Source of the DNA: Candidatus Eremiobacterota bacterium
Lineage (GTDB): Bacteria > Vulcanimicrobiota > CADAWZ01 > Ess09-12
Reading direction: 5' to 3'
DNA: 64,000 nucleotides
NCBI GenBank assembly: GCA_031082125.1
Contig: JAVHLM010000017.1
Span: 94,660-158,659 of the forward strand
Position numbers and translations under genes: made by a program. How positions within the stretch are numbered: position 1 is the stretch's first letter; each line of letters opens with the position of its first letter. Under the pieces are notes generated by a model. The model worked only from the letters and a program-made list of their open reading frames with translations. It was not told where the DNA came from and searched no databases. Shown here one piece after another: positions 26,837-35,526 of the stretch.

Positions 26837-27537
26837 CCGAGGACGTACGGCGTTTTATCATAGGAGCCATAGACCTCAAGGATCCTGAATCCCGCATCGA
26901 GGAGGATTCTTTTCAATTCGGGATAGGAATAATACCGTATCGAGGCTATATAATCGCGCTTTTCTATTGCATCGCCCACCACATGGAGATAGGTATCAAA
27001 CCTGTCGGTGAGGACATCAAACTCCCTGCGCAGAAGATAGTAACGGTCCTTTTTCTTGAACCATTTCCTGAGCTGCCTGTCAAATCCCATGAGCAGGCTT
27101 TCCTTGCTTGCAAGGTCAATCAGGAAGCGCCCGCCGCTTTTCAGAGCCTTGAAGACTCCCTTGATGACCTCGATGTTCTCGGCATCATCAAAGTAGCCGA
27201 AGGAATGATTGAAATTCAGCACAAAATCAAATTTTTGCTCAAAGGGGATCTTTCTCATGTCGCCCTTGACAAATTCCGCGTCAAGCTGCTCCTTTTTCGC
27301 TTTCGTTTTGCAGTAATAGAAGAGGCCGTCATTATACTCGAGGCCCGTGACCTTGTAGCCGAGCCTTGTCATTGCATAGGACAGTCTTCCTGCGCCGCAG
27401 GCCAGGTCAAGCACCTCCGCCCCGGGAGGACAGGAGAGAAAAGACTTTACAAAAAGGATATGCTGCACTGTCTCTGCATCATCGGGCTCTTCCAGCTCGA
27501 AATAATTGTCATCGAAATACTCGTCATACCACGCCAT
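26800..27537 (-). CDS. Class I SAM-dependent methyltransferase
   Basis: 245 residues. Motif I is VLDLACGAGRLSYAM, followed by the acidic loop GLEYND, KGDMRKIPF and LNFNHSFGY. The C-terminal part is the variable substrate lid. It is 10 bases downstream of a radical SAM/SPASM gene and overlaps the CPBP protease gene, so translation is probably coupled. A peptide or small-molecule substrate made by the cluster is plausible but not shown. Confidence 0.85.
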   Translation of the reverse strand: MAWYDEYFDDNYFELEEPDDAETVQHILFVKSFLSCPPGAEVLDLACGAGRLSYAMTRLGYKVTGLEYNDGLFYYCKTKAKKEQLDAEFVKGDMRKIPFEQKFDFVLNFNHSFGYFDDAENIEVIKGVFKALKSGGRFLIDLASKESLLMGFDRQLRKWFKKKDRYYLLRREFDVLTDRFDTYLHVVGDAIEKRDYIASIRYYSYPELKRILLDAGFRILEVYGSYDKTPYVLGCRRMTILAEKP

Positions 27538-27547
27538 GCGTTCCTCC

Positions 27548-28579
27548 CTATTCTGTCGCCATGAGTCGGTAAATGCAGTAGGGATTGCTGTATCTGTTCC
27601 CTGTCACATAGTAGGCAAAGGCTGAGCAGCCGCACTTGCACTGCTCAAGATACTTGCAGCTTCTGCAGAATCCCTCCACCTTGGAATAATCAAACTGCCT
27701 GTTGTAGCAGAAGCTGTTCCTATTGTACCAGATTTCTTTCAGGGAGGTCTCATTGATGTTCCCTTCGACAAAGGCCTTTCCTTCGATATATTCAGGCAGC
27801 TGGCACAGGCATCCTTTCACCGTTCCGTCGGCCTCAATCGCCACCAGGGTGATGCCGGCCTTGCAGCCTTTCCATCTATTCCCGCGCATTGTCTCTTCCA
27901 TGGCCGTGTAATATCCTATGTTATCAGAGACGTGAAGATCGATAATTTTATCTTTTCTCACCTCAATGAGAAACTTCACAAGATAACGGAGATCGCGGGG
28001 GCTCAGCACCTGCTCGGCCTGCTCCTTCATTCTCCCCGAGGCAAAGGTGAGCTGCACCTGCCAGGAGGGAATTTCATGGTCTATCACGAGTCTGTAGAGA
28101 TCTTCCAGCTGATGAAAATTGAATTTCGAGAGCGAGGTGATCGCACATCCATGCACGTCATGCTTTTCAAGCTCTTTGAAGGCTTCCATGACATCGCGGT
28201 ACGCATTTCTGCTCTGCCGTATATGGTTATGGACCTCCTCGAGCCCGTCAAGGCTTATGGAAAAGCTCTCAAAATACTGGGCGATATCCTTTATCTGATC
28301 CTTGACAAAGGTCCCGTTTGAGACAATACCGCTTCTTATCCCATAGTCCTTTATCCGGGCCGCAAGCTGTGGCCAGTCCTTCCTGAGAAGCGGCTCACCG
28401 CCGGAAAAGGTGATTTCTTTCATCCCTATATCTCTGCATTCATCAATAATGGAGAGCATCTTCTCCGTTCCCATTTCAGCCGGCCGGCCGGTTGCCGCAG
28501 AGGAGGCACAATGAAGGCACCGCATGTTGCACTTCATCGTGATCTCGAGGATACACTTGACGGGAGGCTTCACTTCCAT
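27548..28579 (-). CDS. Radical SAM/SPASM protein
   Basis: 343 residues. The 4Fe-4S site is CNMRCLHC (Cys17, Cys21, Cys24). It is followed by SGGEPLL for SAM binding and the Ser-Leu-Asp strand ISLDG. The C-terminal SPASM region has Cys residues in CKAG, GCLCQ, FCRSCKYLEQCKCGC and NPYC, enough for two auxiliary clusters. Such enzymes mostly modify peptides. It stands 30 bases after two paralogous radical SAM genes and 10 bases before a methyltransferase gene. Confidence 0.88.
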   Translation of the reverse strand: MEVKPPVKCILEITMKCNMRCLHCASSAATGRPAEMGTEKMLSIIDECRDIGMKEITFSGGEPLLRKDWPQLAARIKDYGIRSGIVSNGTFVKDQIKDIAQYFESFSISLDGLEEVHNHIRQSRNAYRDVMEAFKELEKHDVHGCAITSLSKFNFHQLEDLYRLVIDHEIPSWQVQLTFASGRMKEQAEQVLSPRDLRYLVKFLIEVRKDKIIDLHVSDNIGYYTAMEETMRGNRWKGCKAGITLVAIEADGTVKGCLCQLPEYIEGKAFVEGNINETSLKEIWYNRNSFCYNRQFDYSKVEGFCRSCKYLEQCKCGCSAFAYYVTGNRYSNPYCIYRLMATE

Positions 28580-28609
28580 TTCAGCTCTGCTCTTTTCTGA
28601 TGGTGATTC

Positions 28610-29584
28610 TTACACTTCCATGCACTCGTACTTATTGAAATGACTTACACAGTAGAGGCATGGATCATGTTCGGAAGAGGTGAGATTCCCCTCCATCACC
28701 CAGTCTATCTTGCTGCGACAGAATTTGTTAATCTTGTTTGAAAGCTCCTTCAGCGCGAACTGCAGCGGCGTCGTATTCAGATCGTCAACGATGTCGGAGT
28801 CTGCTCCCGCTGCCCCGCGGTAATTCGAGAGATCAGGGCAGAATCTTAAATGTCCGTGACAGTCGATGCCTATCATCGACATCGCCTGGGGGCGGCATAC
28901 GGATAACGGATAGCGTGTTTTGGTCCCCGCCAATGTCACTGCCATCCGTTTATGTGCTTCCCTTATCGAGTCTATCTGCTTTTCAACCTCATCTATCTGC
29001 GCCGGCGAGAGCATGTACTGCGCATTCTCCAGTGTCGGCTTCATTATCGTGTAATTCAACTCGAGAGCACCGGCCTCATCGGCAAGCTTCGCAATCTGCT
29101 CCAGCTCATTGATATTGAACGTGCCGACCACTACCTGCACGCTGAAAGGGATGCCATGCATCCGCGCAAGCCTGAAGGCCTCTTTTACCTTTGCGAAGGA
29201 GCCCTCGCCCCGTATCGCATCATTGGTCTCAGCAGTGGCGCCATCTATGCTGAATGCAAAGCCCCTGAATCTTTGCGAAGCGCCCTGTACAATGAGCTTA
29301 TAAGCTTCCTTGAAATTCTGTCCGTTTGAGGTAATGGTATAATCAATATCATGCCGCTCCATCACGGCAATCAGGCCTTCCCAGTCGCTGTGAAGCGTCG
29401 GTTCACCGCCCGTGATGGCCACAATTCTTGTCTTGTACGGCTCTGTCTGCTCAAGAATATGGTCCAGCAGGCGGAGGTCAATATCGACAGGGCCTGTCCC
29501 CCCCATATCGTTGATATTTTTATTGCAGTGCCTGCAGTTCAGGTTGCATCTATTGGTCGCCTCAACAACGATTATCTCGGGCAT
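28610..29584 (-). CDS. Radical SAM protein, tandem paralogue A
   Basis: 324 residues. The cluster motif CNLNCRHC (Cys13, Cys17, Cys20) is at the extreme N-terminus, with TGGEPTL next. The C-terminal auxiliary Cys set is VCRPQAMSM, GIDCHGHLRFC and CLYC-(9)-C. It is about half identical to the next gene upstream (29645-30628), with the same length and the same opening MPEIIV-EATN-CNL. A short ribosome-site-bearing gap of 60 bases separates them. The substrate is unknown; the cluster contains a short peptide gene. Confidence 0.87.
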   Translation of the reverse strand: MPEIIVVEATNRCNLNCRHCNKNINDMGGTGPVDIDLRLLDHILEQTEPYKTRIVAITGGEPTLHSDWEGLIAVMERHDIDYTITSNGQNFKEAYKLIVQGASQRFRGFAFSIDGATAETNDAIRGEGSFAKVKEAFRLARMHGIPFSVQVVVGTFNINELEQIAKLADEAGALELNYTIMKPTLENAQYMLSPAQIDEVEKQIDSIREAHKRMAVTLAGTKTRYPLSVCRPQAMSMIGIDCHGHLRFCPDLSNYRGAAGADSDIVDDLNTTPLQFALKELSNKINKFCRSKIDWVMEGNLTSSEHDPCLYCVSHFNKYECMEV

Positions 29585-29644
29585 TTTTCTCTCTCCTTCA
29601 TAATGTATTTATGCTCAGAGGGCATCACCATAATGGAGGTGATT

Positions 29645-30628
29645 TTACATCTCCATGCAGTCGTTTTTATTGAAATGCCTGACACAGTACAGGCATGGAT
29701 TGGCATCGGTTGACGAGATTGTGCCCTCTGTCACCCAGTCAATCTTGTTATGGCGGAATCTGTTGATCCTGTTCGAAAGATCCTTCAGCGCCGCCGAGAG
29801 CGGCTTCATATTCAGATTGGCGATGATGTCCGTGTCATCATGAATCGCGCCGCGGTAATTCGTGAGATCGACGCATAACCTCAAGAGCCCGTTGTAGTCA
29901 ATGCTTATCATCGACATCGACAGGGGGCGGCACACGAAAAATGGATCGGGCGATTTATACCCCGTCGTCATGCCGATTTTCACGCGGGCATTCTTGTGGG
30001 CTTCCTTTATGGCGACCACCTGCTCTTCCACCTCATCGGACTCCACGAGAGAGAGCAGGAGCTCCACATTATCCGGTGACGGCCTCATCAATATGTAATT
30101 CAGCTCGTCAGCACCAAGCTCTTCTGCAAGCGCTGCAAGCTGAGCCAGTTCATGCTTGTTGTGCCTGCCGACCACTGCCTGCATCCCGAAGGGTATGCCC
30201 TTCTCTTTGGCAATCCTCATTGCCCCTACGACATAGTTAAAAGCTCCCTCGCCCCTTACCGCGTCATTTACTTGAGCGGTAGCGCCCTCTATGCTGAACG
30301 TGATTCCCTTGAATTTTTTTGAGGCATTTTTTACCAGTACCTTGTGAGCCTCCTCGAAGTTTATGCCATTTGTGGTAAAGACATAATCAACATCATGTTT
30401 TTCCAGCACGGCAATCAGGCCTTCCCAGTCGCTGTGAAGCGTCGGCTCTCCGCCGGTGAGGGACACGATCCTTGTTCTGAACGGCTCAGCCTGCGTGAGT
30501 ATCTTGTCCAGCAGGTGGAGATCTATATCGACAATATCAGCGCCCCCCATGGTGTTAATCTTTTTCATGCAGTGCACACAATCCAGATTGCATTTATTGG
30601 TCGCCTCAATGACAATTATCTCGGGCAT
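29645..30628 (-). CDS. Radical SAM protein, tandem paralogue B
   Basis: 327 residues, a paralogue of the downstream gene. CNLDCVHC (Cys13, Cys17, Cys20) and TGGEPTL are intact. In the C-terminal auxiliary region the middle Cys of paralogue A is replaced: IDCHG becomes IDYNG. The flanking VCRP, RLC and CLYC-(9)-C are kept, so the two copies may hold different auxiliary clusters. GAAGGAG precedes the ATG. It is the first enzyme after a 29-codon peptide gene (122 bases between them). Confidence 0.87.
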   Translation of the reverse strand: MPEIIVIEATNKCNLDCVHCMKKINTMGGADIVDIDLHLLDKILTQAEPFRTRIVSLTGGEPTLHSDWEGLIAVLEKHDVDYVFTTNGINFEEAHKVLVKNASKKFKGITFSIEGATAQVNDAVRGEGAFNYVVGAMRIAKEKGIPFGMQAVVGRHNKHELAQLAALAEELGADELNYILMRPSPDNVELLLSLVESDEVEEQVVAIKEAHKNARVKIGMTTGYKSPDPFFVCRPLSMSMISIDYNGLLRLCVDLTNYRGAIHDDTDIIANLNMKPLSAALKDLSNRINRFRHNKIDWVTEGTISSTDANPCLYCVRHFNKNDCMEM

Positions 30629-30750
30629 TTTAGATAATCTCCTTCATAATGTATTTTATACAGAAGAGCATGCCATGAAAGGTGCTGCTCGCCGGCGAAG
30701 CCTCACTGTGTTCAGAACCAGCCGGGCCGGCTGATCTCACCTTCTGACGA

Positions 30751-30840
30751 TCATCGCTCCCCTCCGAACAGGATTCCACCATGATGACCGTATCCCCCAT
30801 GTAATTTCTGCATTCCACGACATGGTTCCTGTAAATTCAT
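30751..30840 (-). CDS. 29-residue Gly/His-rich peptide, candidate RiPP precursor
   Basis: It starts MNLQEPCRGMQKL and ends in the Gly/His-rich segment HGGYGHHGGILFGGER. It is the first reading frame after a predicted promoter (30871-30899) and stands directly upstream of three radical SAM genes on the same strand, as precursor genes usually do. A weak ribosome site, AGGTG, is about 11 bases before the ATG. It is very short and shares the DNA with an overlapping 62-codon frame, so it could be a chance frame. The composition and position make it the better candidate. Confidence 0.45.
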   Translation of the reverse strand: MNLQEPCRGMQKLHGGYGHHGGILFGGER

Positions 30841-30870
30841 GAGATACTGACACCTAAAATAATAATTTTG

Positions 30871-30899
30871 ATAACAGAGCCATATATGCATGATGTCAG
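30871..30899 (-). promoter_or_regulatory. Promoter of the peptide/radical SAM cluster
   Basis: Minus strand: -35 CTGACA (30894-30899), 17-base spacer, -10 TGTTAT (30871-30876). It lies between the terminator of the upstream gene and the 29-codon peptide gene. The surrounding DNA is markedly AT-rich. It is part of a 393-base stretch (30629-31021) that otherwise contains the peptide gene, the terminator and, at 30719-30733, a small GC-rich palindrome between the peptide and the first radical SAM gene. Confidence 0.5.
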
Positions 30900-30960
30900 T
30901 AATAATCTTGAGCAAATAGAGAGAGAAAAATGATCCGCGCAGTATCCCGGTGAAATGAAA

Positions 30961-30988
30961 GAGCCTGGGGCTCCCCGCCTCCAGGCTC
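30961..30988 (-). terminator. Intrinsic terminator-like hairpin after the 31022-32752 gene
   Basis: The minus strand reads GAGCCTGG, a 12-base loop, CCAGGCTC, then TTTCATTT. The 8-bp GC-rich stem lies 33 bases past the stop codon. The T tract is interrupted, so termination may be partial. Confidence 0.6.
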
Positions 30989-31021
30989 ACTTCTTTTGTT
31001 TCGGATTCCTTGGATCCTGCC

Positions 31022-32752
31022 CTACACGGCCTTCTGTACGTCCGCGGCCTGCTTTGCTGTTTCTTCTTTGTTCTCTGTCTTCGTGCCGGGGAGCGCCACG
31101 TCTCCCTGGACCGTGTTCACTGCTGCTGGCAGGTTCATTACCGGCGCGCCTTCCTTGATCTTCGCCGAGAAGATGCCGCTCTTTCCTCCATCGGTGGCTC
31201 TGATGTCGCCAATCCTGTGGATTTCGCCGTTCTGGTCGATTGCGGCGAGCGGCGGAGGCTTCACCTTCATCGTCGCATCGCCCATGTTCTTGCCCACCTT
31301 CACAGGGCTCGGATCGCCGTCTCTCTGGAGCTTCACATCCATACCGGGCTCATAGACCTGCGCCTTGACATTGAATTTCTTGCCCGTATCAAGCCCGGCC
31401 CTCTTCATCTTGGCTTCGATGCCCGAGGTATTGACCGCGGCCTTGCCGCCACCGACGCCACCGGCTCCGCCGACACTGGACACTCCGCCGGGCGCTGCGC
31501 CCGCGAGTCCCTGAGTCGCGGCCTGCTGCTGAGCAACGGGAGCTGCGCCGAACACCGAGGCTCCACCGGTATCTCCACCTGCCGGTTTGCCAACATTGCC
31601 AAGCTCCTGAGCAAGGGGGCTGCCCTCTCTTGTCGCGCCGAGGTTAATCGGCTGCTGTTCCTGCCCCACTGCCGCTCCATCCTGAGTCTCGCCCTTCTGG
31701 TCCATCTGGGCAATCGTCTCATCGAGGGAGGATTCAAGAGCCGCCGCGAGCTGCGGGTTATTCTTCACATCTTCGAGTGACAGCTCTTTATCGACTTCCT
31801 TCGGCTCCGTCATGATCTTGAAGGGCTTCGGCTGCTCTTCCTCGCCTCCGCCGGCCTGATCAGCCTGCTGGGCAGTCGCCGCACCGGGCTTTTCTCCGGT
31901 CTGACCTGTCTGGGCTGCCTGCTGGGTCTGCTGGGTCTGAGCTCCCTTGGCCGCTCCGCCCTTGTCCGCAGCTCCTGCCGCCGGTGCTCCCTGTGCTCCC
32001 TGCTGGTCGCCGCCAATTCCGAGCTGCTGGCCTCTCTTCTCGCTCACTTCAATCTGTATGCCGTTATTCCCGGCAATCTCCACCGCCTTTTTAATCTTGT
32101 CATCGCATTCTTTCTGGCAGGCCTGGGGATCCTCGGGATTCGAGAAGGAGCCGTCAGCGGCTTTCTTGCCCTTCTTCAGCTTCGAGGAGAAGTCTTTAAT
32201 GATATTGTCTACTTCGTTGATGTCTCCGCCGATGGTCGGATTATCCTGATCGGCCTTCGCGACGGTCTCGAGCACCTTCTTGATTGCCTTCGCCTCGCCG
32301 AGGCACTGCTGCGTGTAGGGCTTGCACTTGTCGGCGCCGCTCACGTCGCTCATTCCGCACATCTGGCCTGATGCCATGGCCTCATCTTTTGGTATCTCGT
32401 CGTTCTCATCATAGCAGTCGCTGCAGTCATCCGACATCTCTGTCTGGTCTGAAGCCGCTGCCGCCGAGCCTGTCGCCTGGGCATTGCCCATCTGATCGGC
32501 GGTGCTTGTTGAGTTCACCCCGTCCGTGGTGCCTGTGCCGATTGCGGCGTCATCCCAGGGCGTGCCCCCGGTCTTTCCCTGGAGCTCCGCGGGGTTCTCC
32601 ATGACGTACTTCAGAAGCTGTTCATCGCTTGCACCATCCTGCGCCATCTTCTTCAGGGTCTCCGACCCGCTAGAATCTATCATCGTGCGCAGCATGCTGG
32701 CCTGCATCTGAGGGCTCTGATTATAACCTTGACCTATCCCGCCAATATTCAT
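31022..32752 (-). CDS. Large low-complexity Gln/Gly/Ala-rich protein, unknown function
   Basis: 576 residues without signal peptide or membrane segment. An N-terminal helical part (about 1-60) is followed by an acidic Cys-bearing part (CSDCYDENDE, then Cys residues to about 235). A long Gln/Gly/Ala linker follows (about 270-340 and 390-470). The C-terminal, likely beta-rich, part is about 475-576. GGGAGGA precedes the ATG. It resembles the gene at 2184-2894 in composition and shares its upstream palindrome/promoter layout. I do not recognise a family; a secreted or structural protein exported by a non-Sec route is one possibility. Confidence 0.65.
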   Translation of the reverse strand: MNIGGIGQGYNQSPQMQASMLRTMIDSSGSETLKKMAQDGASDEQLLKYVMENPAELQGKTGGTPWDDAAIGTGTTDGVNSTSTADQMGNAQATGSAAAASDQTEMSDDCSDCYDENDEIPKDEAMASGQMCGMSDVSGADKCKPYTQQCLGEAKAIKKVLETVAKADQDNPTIGGDINEVDNIIKDFSSKLKKGKKAADGSFSNPEDPQACQKECDDKIKKAVEIAGNNGIQIEVSEKRGQQLGIGGDQQGAQGAPAAGAADKGGAAKGAQTQQTQQAAQTGQTGEKPGAATAQQADQAGGGEEEQPKPFKIMTEPKEVDKELSLEDVKNNPQLAAALESSLDETIAQMDQKGETQDGAAVGQEQQPINLGATREGSPLAQELGNVGKPAGGDTGGASVFGAAPVAQQQAATQGLAGAAPGGVSSVGGAGGVGGGKAAVNTSGIEAKMKRAGLDTGKKFNVKAQVYEPGMDVKLQRDGDPSPVKVGKNMGDATMKVKPPPLAAIDQNGEIHRIGDIRATDGGKSGIFSAKIKEGAPVMNLPAAVNTVQGDVALPGTKTENKEETAKQAADVQKAV

Positions 32753-32788
32753 TGTGTCATCCTCCCGTTCATTTTGATTTCCTTACTC

Positions 32789-32819
32789 ACTATATCCCTT
32801 CGTTTTAAGGGCTGGTAAA
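32789..32819 (-). promoter_or_regulatory. Proximal promoter of the 31022-32752 gene
   Basis: Minus strand: -10 TATAGT (32789-32794) and -35 TTTACC (32814-32819) with a 19-base spacer, or TTACCA with 18. The palindrome at 32830-32846 lies 10 bases upstream, the same layout as at 2928-2982. Confidence 0.5.
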
Positions 32820-32829
32820 TACCCATGAT

Positions 32830-32846
32830 GTTAAAATTTTGTTAAC
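32830..32846. promoter_or_regulatory. Second copy of the GTTAAC-type palindrome
   Basis: On the minus strand GTTAACAAAATTTTAAC, differing at one position from the 2966-2982 element. It is 78-94 bases before the start codon, against 72-88 for the other copy. A separate 14-base dyad, GTCATA-AG-TATGAC, lies at 32884-32897. Confidence 0.55.
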
Positions 32847-32984
32847 TTTTTTTTAATCATATTGTGACTTTTTTTACGAAATTGTCATAAGTATGACGGG
32901 GGGGCAGGCGATCTGATCGTTGACACGGGCCATTCCTCCACTTCCTGGGAAGTTTTCCTCTGATGGCAACAGTCATCCATCACT

Positions 32985-33013
32985 ATTATAGCTTAGAACG
33001 CTCTCCATGGCAA
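32985..33013 (-). promoter_or_regulatory. Distal promoter upstream of the 31022-32752 gene
   Basis: Minus strand: -35 TTGCCA (33008-33013), exactly 17 bases, -10 TATAAT (32985-32990), close to consensus. It would give a leader of about 225 bases before the gene at 32752, or a separate small transcript. It lies in a 468-base stretch without a recognised gene (32753-33220). That stretch also holds the two palindromes, the proximal promoter and four CCATGG sites within about 120 bases (33005-33125). Confidence 0.55.
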
Positions 33014-33220
33014 GGGGAAACGTCATGGTATCCATGGGCCTGCAGGCCATGCCTTTGACAAAAACCTGGCCATGGAACAGGGCATGGACAGAAAGGATTT
33101 TTTGCTATGAATTTTCCCGGCCATGGCATGCTTCCATGATAAAGAGATGCATGAAACAGTCCGAAAGATACAGCGGGCGGGAAAAAACTTCTCCGAAAGA
33201 GCAGGGGCTGCCGGGTGCGG

Positions 33221-34192
33221 TCACATCCGGTAGGAGACGGCTTTCCCCGTGCCTATGGCAACACAGGAAACGGGGTCATCAGCGATACGGACAGGCATGC
33301 CTGTCGCCCGCGAGATGAGCCTGTCGATTCCCCTGAGAAGGGCACCGCCTCCCGTGAGGAGGATTCCCCCGTCTATGATATCGGCGGCAAGCTCAGGCGG
33401 TGTTCGTTCCAGGACCCTTTTGACGGCCTCAACGATACCGCTCACAGGCTCCTCGATGGCCTCCATGAGCTCGTCAGAGGTGATGGTGATGGTCTTGGGG
33501 AGGCCGTTGATGAGGTCGCGGCCCCGCATCTCCATTGAAAGGGGCTCGTCGAGAGGACAGGCGGCGCCTATCTGGATCTTGATATCCTCGGCGGTGCGCT
33601 CACCTATCATGAGATTATAGTTTTTCCTTATATAGCGCATGATGGCTTCATCCATTTTGTTGCCTGCCAACCTGATGGATTCGCTCACCACGATGCCGCC
33701 CAGGGAGATAATGGCCACGTCGGTGGTTCCTCCGCCTATGTCAACGACCATGTTTCCTCCCGGCTCATCGACATTGAGGCCCGCGCCGATGGCGGCAGCC
33801 ATGGGTTCCTCGATGAGGCTCGCTCTCTTCGCCCCTGCCGAAAGGGCCGCTTCAATGACGGCTCTTTTTTCGACGCTTGTCACTTCCGCCGGGACACAGA
33901 TCATGACATGGGGCCTGAAAAGGCGCCACCCCTTCCCGCAGACCCTGTTGATGAAATACTTGAGCATGGCCTCAGTCACTTCGTAATCGGCGATGACGCC
34001 GTCACGGAGGGGCCTTATGGCCACTATGTTGGAAGGGGTTTTGCCCAGCATCTGGCGGGCCTGCTCCCCCACGGCAAGGATCTTGTCGGTCGACTTGTCT
34101 ATGGCAACGACAGAGGGCTCAGAGAGCACTATTCCCCGCCCCTTGACAAAGACCAGCACGCTTGCCGTACCGAGATCTATCCCGAGATACAT
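33221..34192 (-). CDS. mreB: Rod-shape-determining actin homologue MreB
   Basis: 323 residues. Actin-fold nucleotide motifs are [11 protein letters not shown] (phosphate 1), [17 protein letters not shown] (phosphate 2) and [12 protein letters not shown] (adenosine). It polymerises under the inner membrane and guides lateral wall synthesis. mreC and mreD are not adjacent. It follows murA with no gap, so wall-precursor and shape genes are coupled here. It may be MreB or the paralogue Mbl. Confidence 0.92.
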   Translation of the reverse strand: MYLGIDLGTASVLVFVKGRGIVLSEPSVVAIDKSTDKILAVGEQARQMLGKTPSNIVAIRPLRDGVIADYEVTEAMLKYFINRVCGKGWRLFRPHVMICVPAEVTSVEKRAVIEAALSAGAKRASLIEEPMAAAIGAGLNVDEPGGNMVVDIGGGTTDVAIISLGGIVVSESIRLAGNKMDEAIMRYIRKNYNLMIGERTAEDIKIQIGAACPLDEPLSMEMRGRDLINGLPKTITITSDELMEAIEEPVSGIVEAVKRVLERTPPELAADIIDGGILLTGGGALLRGIDRLISRATGMPVRIADDPVSCVAIGTGKAVSYRM

Positions 34193-35446
34193 TCAGCCTA
34201 TCCTCCTGATATCGGCTCCGAGGCTTACAAGGGCCTCTTCAATGCGCTCATAGCCCCTGTCTATGAATTCAAGGCCAGACACCTGCGATTCTCCCTCTGA
34301 GATGAGGGCCGCCACGACAAGTGCCCCTCCCGCGCGGATGTCAGGGGCTTTCACCGGAGCGCCCGAGAGCTTTTCAACGCCCCTTATGACACAGGTCCTG
34401 TCAGAGACCCACATATCGGCGCCGAGCCTTCTCATCTCGTCAACATACATATAGCGCCTGTCAAAGATGGTCTCGACGATGATGCTCGTCCCCCTTGCCA
34501 GGGTAAGCATGGCAGCCATGATCGGCTGGAGATCAGTGGGAAAGCCCGGATGGGGTGACGAGCTTACCTCAAGGGCGAATGCGGGCCTGCGCCCCTTGAC
34601 CCGTACCCAGTCCCTGCCGGTAGCGACCTCCTGGTTCGCCATGGTGAGCTTGGCCGTAAGAGCCTCGATAAAATCGGGGTTTGTTTTCCTTATGGTGACA
34701 TCGCCGCCGGTAAGGGCGCCGGCGATGAGATAGGTCCCCGTGAGGATCCTGTCGGGAATGATCTCATAGTCAATGCCATGGAGCTCCGAGACTCCCTCGA
34801 TTTCAATGTTGGGGCTCCCCATGCCTGAGATGCGGGCGCCCATCCTGTTGAGAAAACTGGCAAGATCGACCACTTCCGGCTCACGGGCAGCATTCTCAAG
34901 GATCGTCCTTCCTTCGGCGAGGGTTGCTGCCATCATGCAGTTCTTTGTAGCACCGACGCTGGTTTTCGGGAAAAAGATCCTGTTTCCTCTGAGGGAATGG
35001 GCCTTTACCCTGATATAGCCGTGATCCGACGAAACCTCGGCGCCAAGGCTCCTGAAGCCGTCGAGATGGAGGTTCACCGGCCGGGAGCCCAGGTTGCAGC
35101 CGCCGGGGAGGGGCACCTCGGCCTCCTGGTAACGGGCAAGGAGGGGGCCCGCGATATCGAAAGAGGCGTTCATCATGCCCACGAGCTCATAGGGAGCCCG
35201 AACTGTGGTGATATTATCGCCGTTGATAACCATCTTCCCGCTCCCGTTGAACTCCACGCGCGCCCCTATAGAGCGGAGGATCTCGCTCATGACGCCCACG
35301 TCGGTGATATTGGGAACACGGGAAAGGCACACGTCACCCTTTGCAAGGAGAGCTGCTGCCATGATGGGCAGGGCCGCGTTCTTTGCCCCTGCAGCGACTA
35401 ACTCGCCTTCAAGGCTTCTTCCCCCGGTAATATGCAGATGAGCCAC
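34193..35446 (-). CDS. murA: UDP-N-acetylglucosamine 1-carboxyvinyltransferase MurA
   Basis: 417 residues, the normal length. It transfers enolpyruvate from PEP to UDP-GlcNAc in the first committed step of peptidoglycan synthesis. GAKNAALPIMAA contains the conserved Lys. The catalytic Cys of PGGCNLGSRP is present, so the enzyme is of the Cys type that fosfomycin inhibits. It lies about 80 bases after atpC and abuts mreB. Confidence 0.95.
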   Translation of the reverse strand: MAHLHITGGRSLEGELVAAGAKNAALPIMAAALLAKGDVCLSRVPNITDVGVMSEILRSIGARVEFNGSGKMVINGDNITTVRAPYELVGMMNASFDIAGPLLARYQEAEVPLPGGCNLGSRPVNLHLDGFRSLGAEVSSDHGYIRVKAHSLRGNRIFFPKTSVGATKNCMMAATLAEGRTILENAAREPEVVDLASFLNRMGARISGMGSPNIEIEGVSELHGIDYEIIPDRILTGTYLIAGALTGGDVTIRKTNPDFIEALTAKLTMANQEVATGRDWVRVKGRRPAFALEVSSSPHPGFPTDLQPIMAAMLTLARGTSIIVETIFDRRYMYVDEMRRLGADMWVSDRTCVIRGVEKLSGAPVKAPDIRAGGALVVAALISEGESQVSGLEFIDRGYERIEEALVSLGADIRRIG

Positions 35447-35526
35447 CTTGAACCTCCATAAAAGGAAAACCTACGCTTCACCGCCTGCGCCCCGGCACTC
35501 TCGCGGGTGTCTCAGGTCACTTCTCT

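Noticed and set aside
30719..30733. Palindrome between the peptide gene and the first radical SAM gene as an attenuator
   Set aside because: The arms leave almost no loop and no T tract follows. Too weak to call as a feature.
30630..30818. 62-codon frame ending one base before the first radical SAM start
   Set aside because: It begins with GTG without a ribosome site, has mixed composition without a core-like segment and overlaps the 29-codon peptide in another frame. Kept only as an alternative to it.
32870..32930. 19-codon minus-strand frame starting MARVND after the distal promoter
   Set aside because: The ribosome site is too close to the ATG and nothing about the peptide is distinctive. 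I see no support for translation.
33007..33318. 103-codon plus-strand frame in the mreB downstream region
   Set aside because: It runs into mreB on the opposite strand, has no ribosome site and has a composition unlike neighbouring genes.
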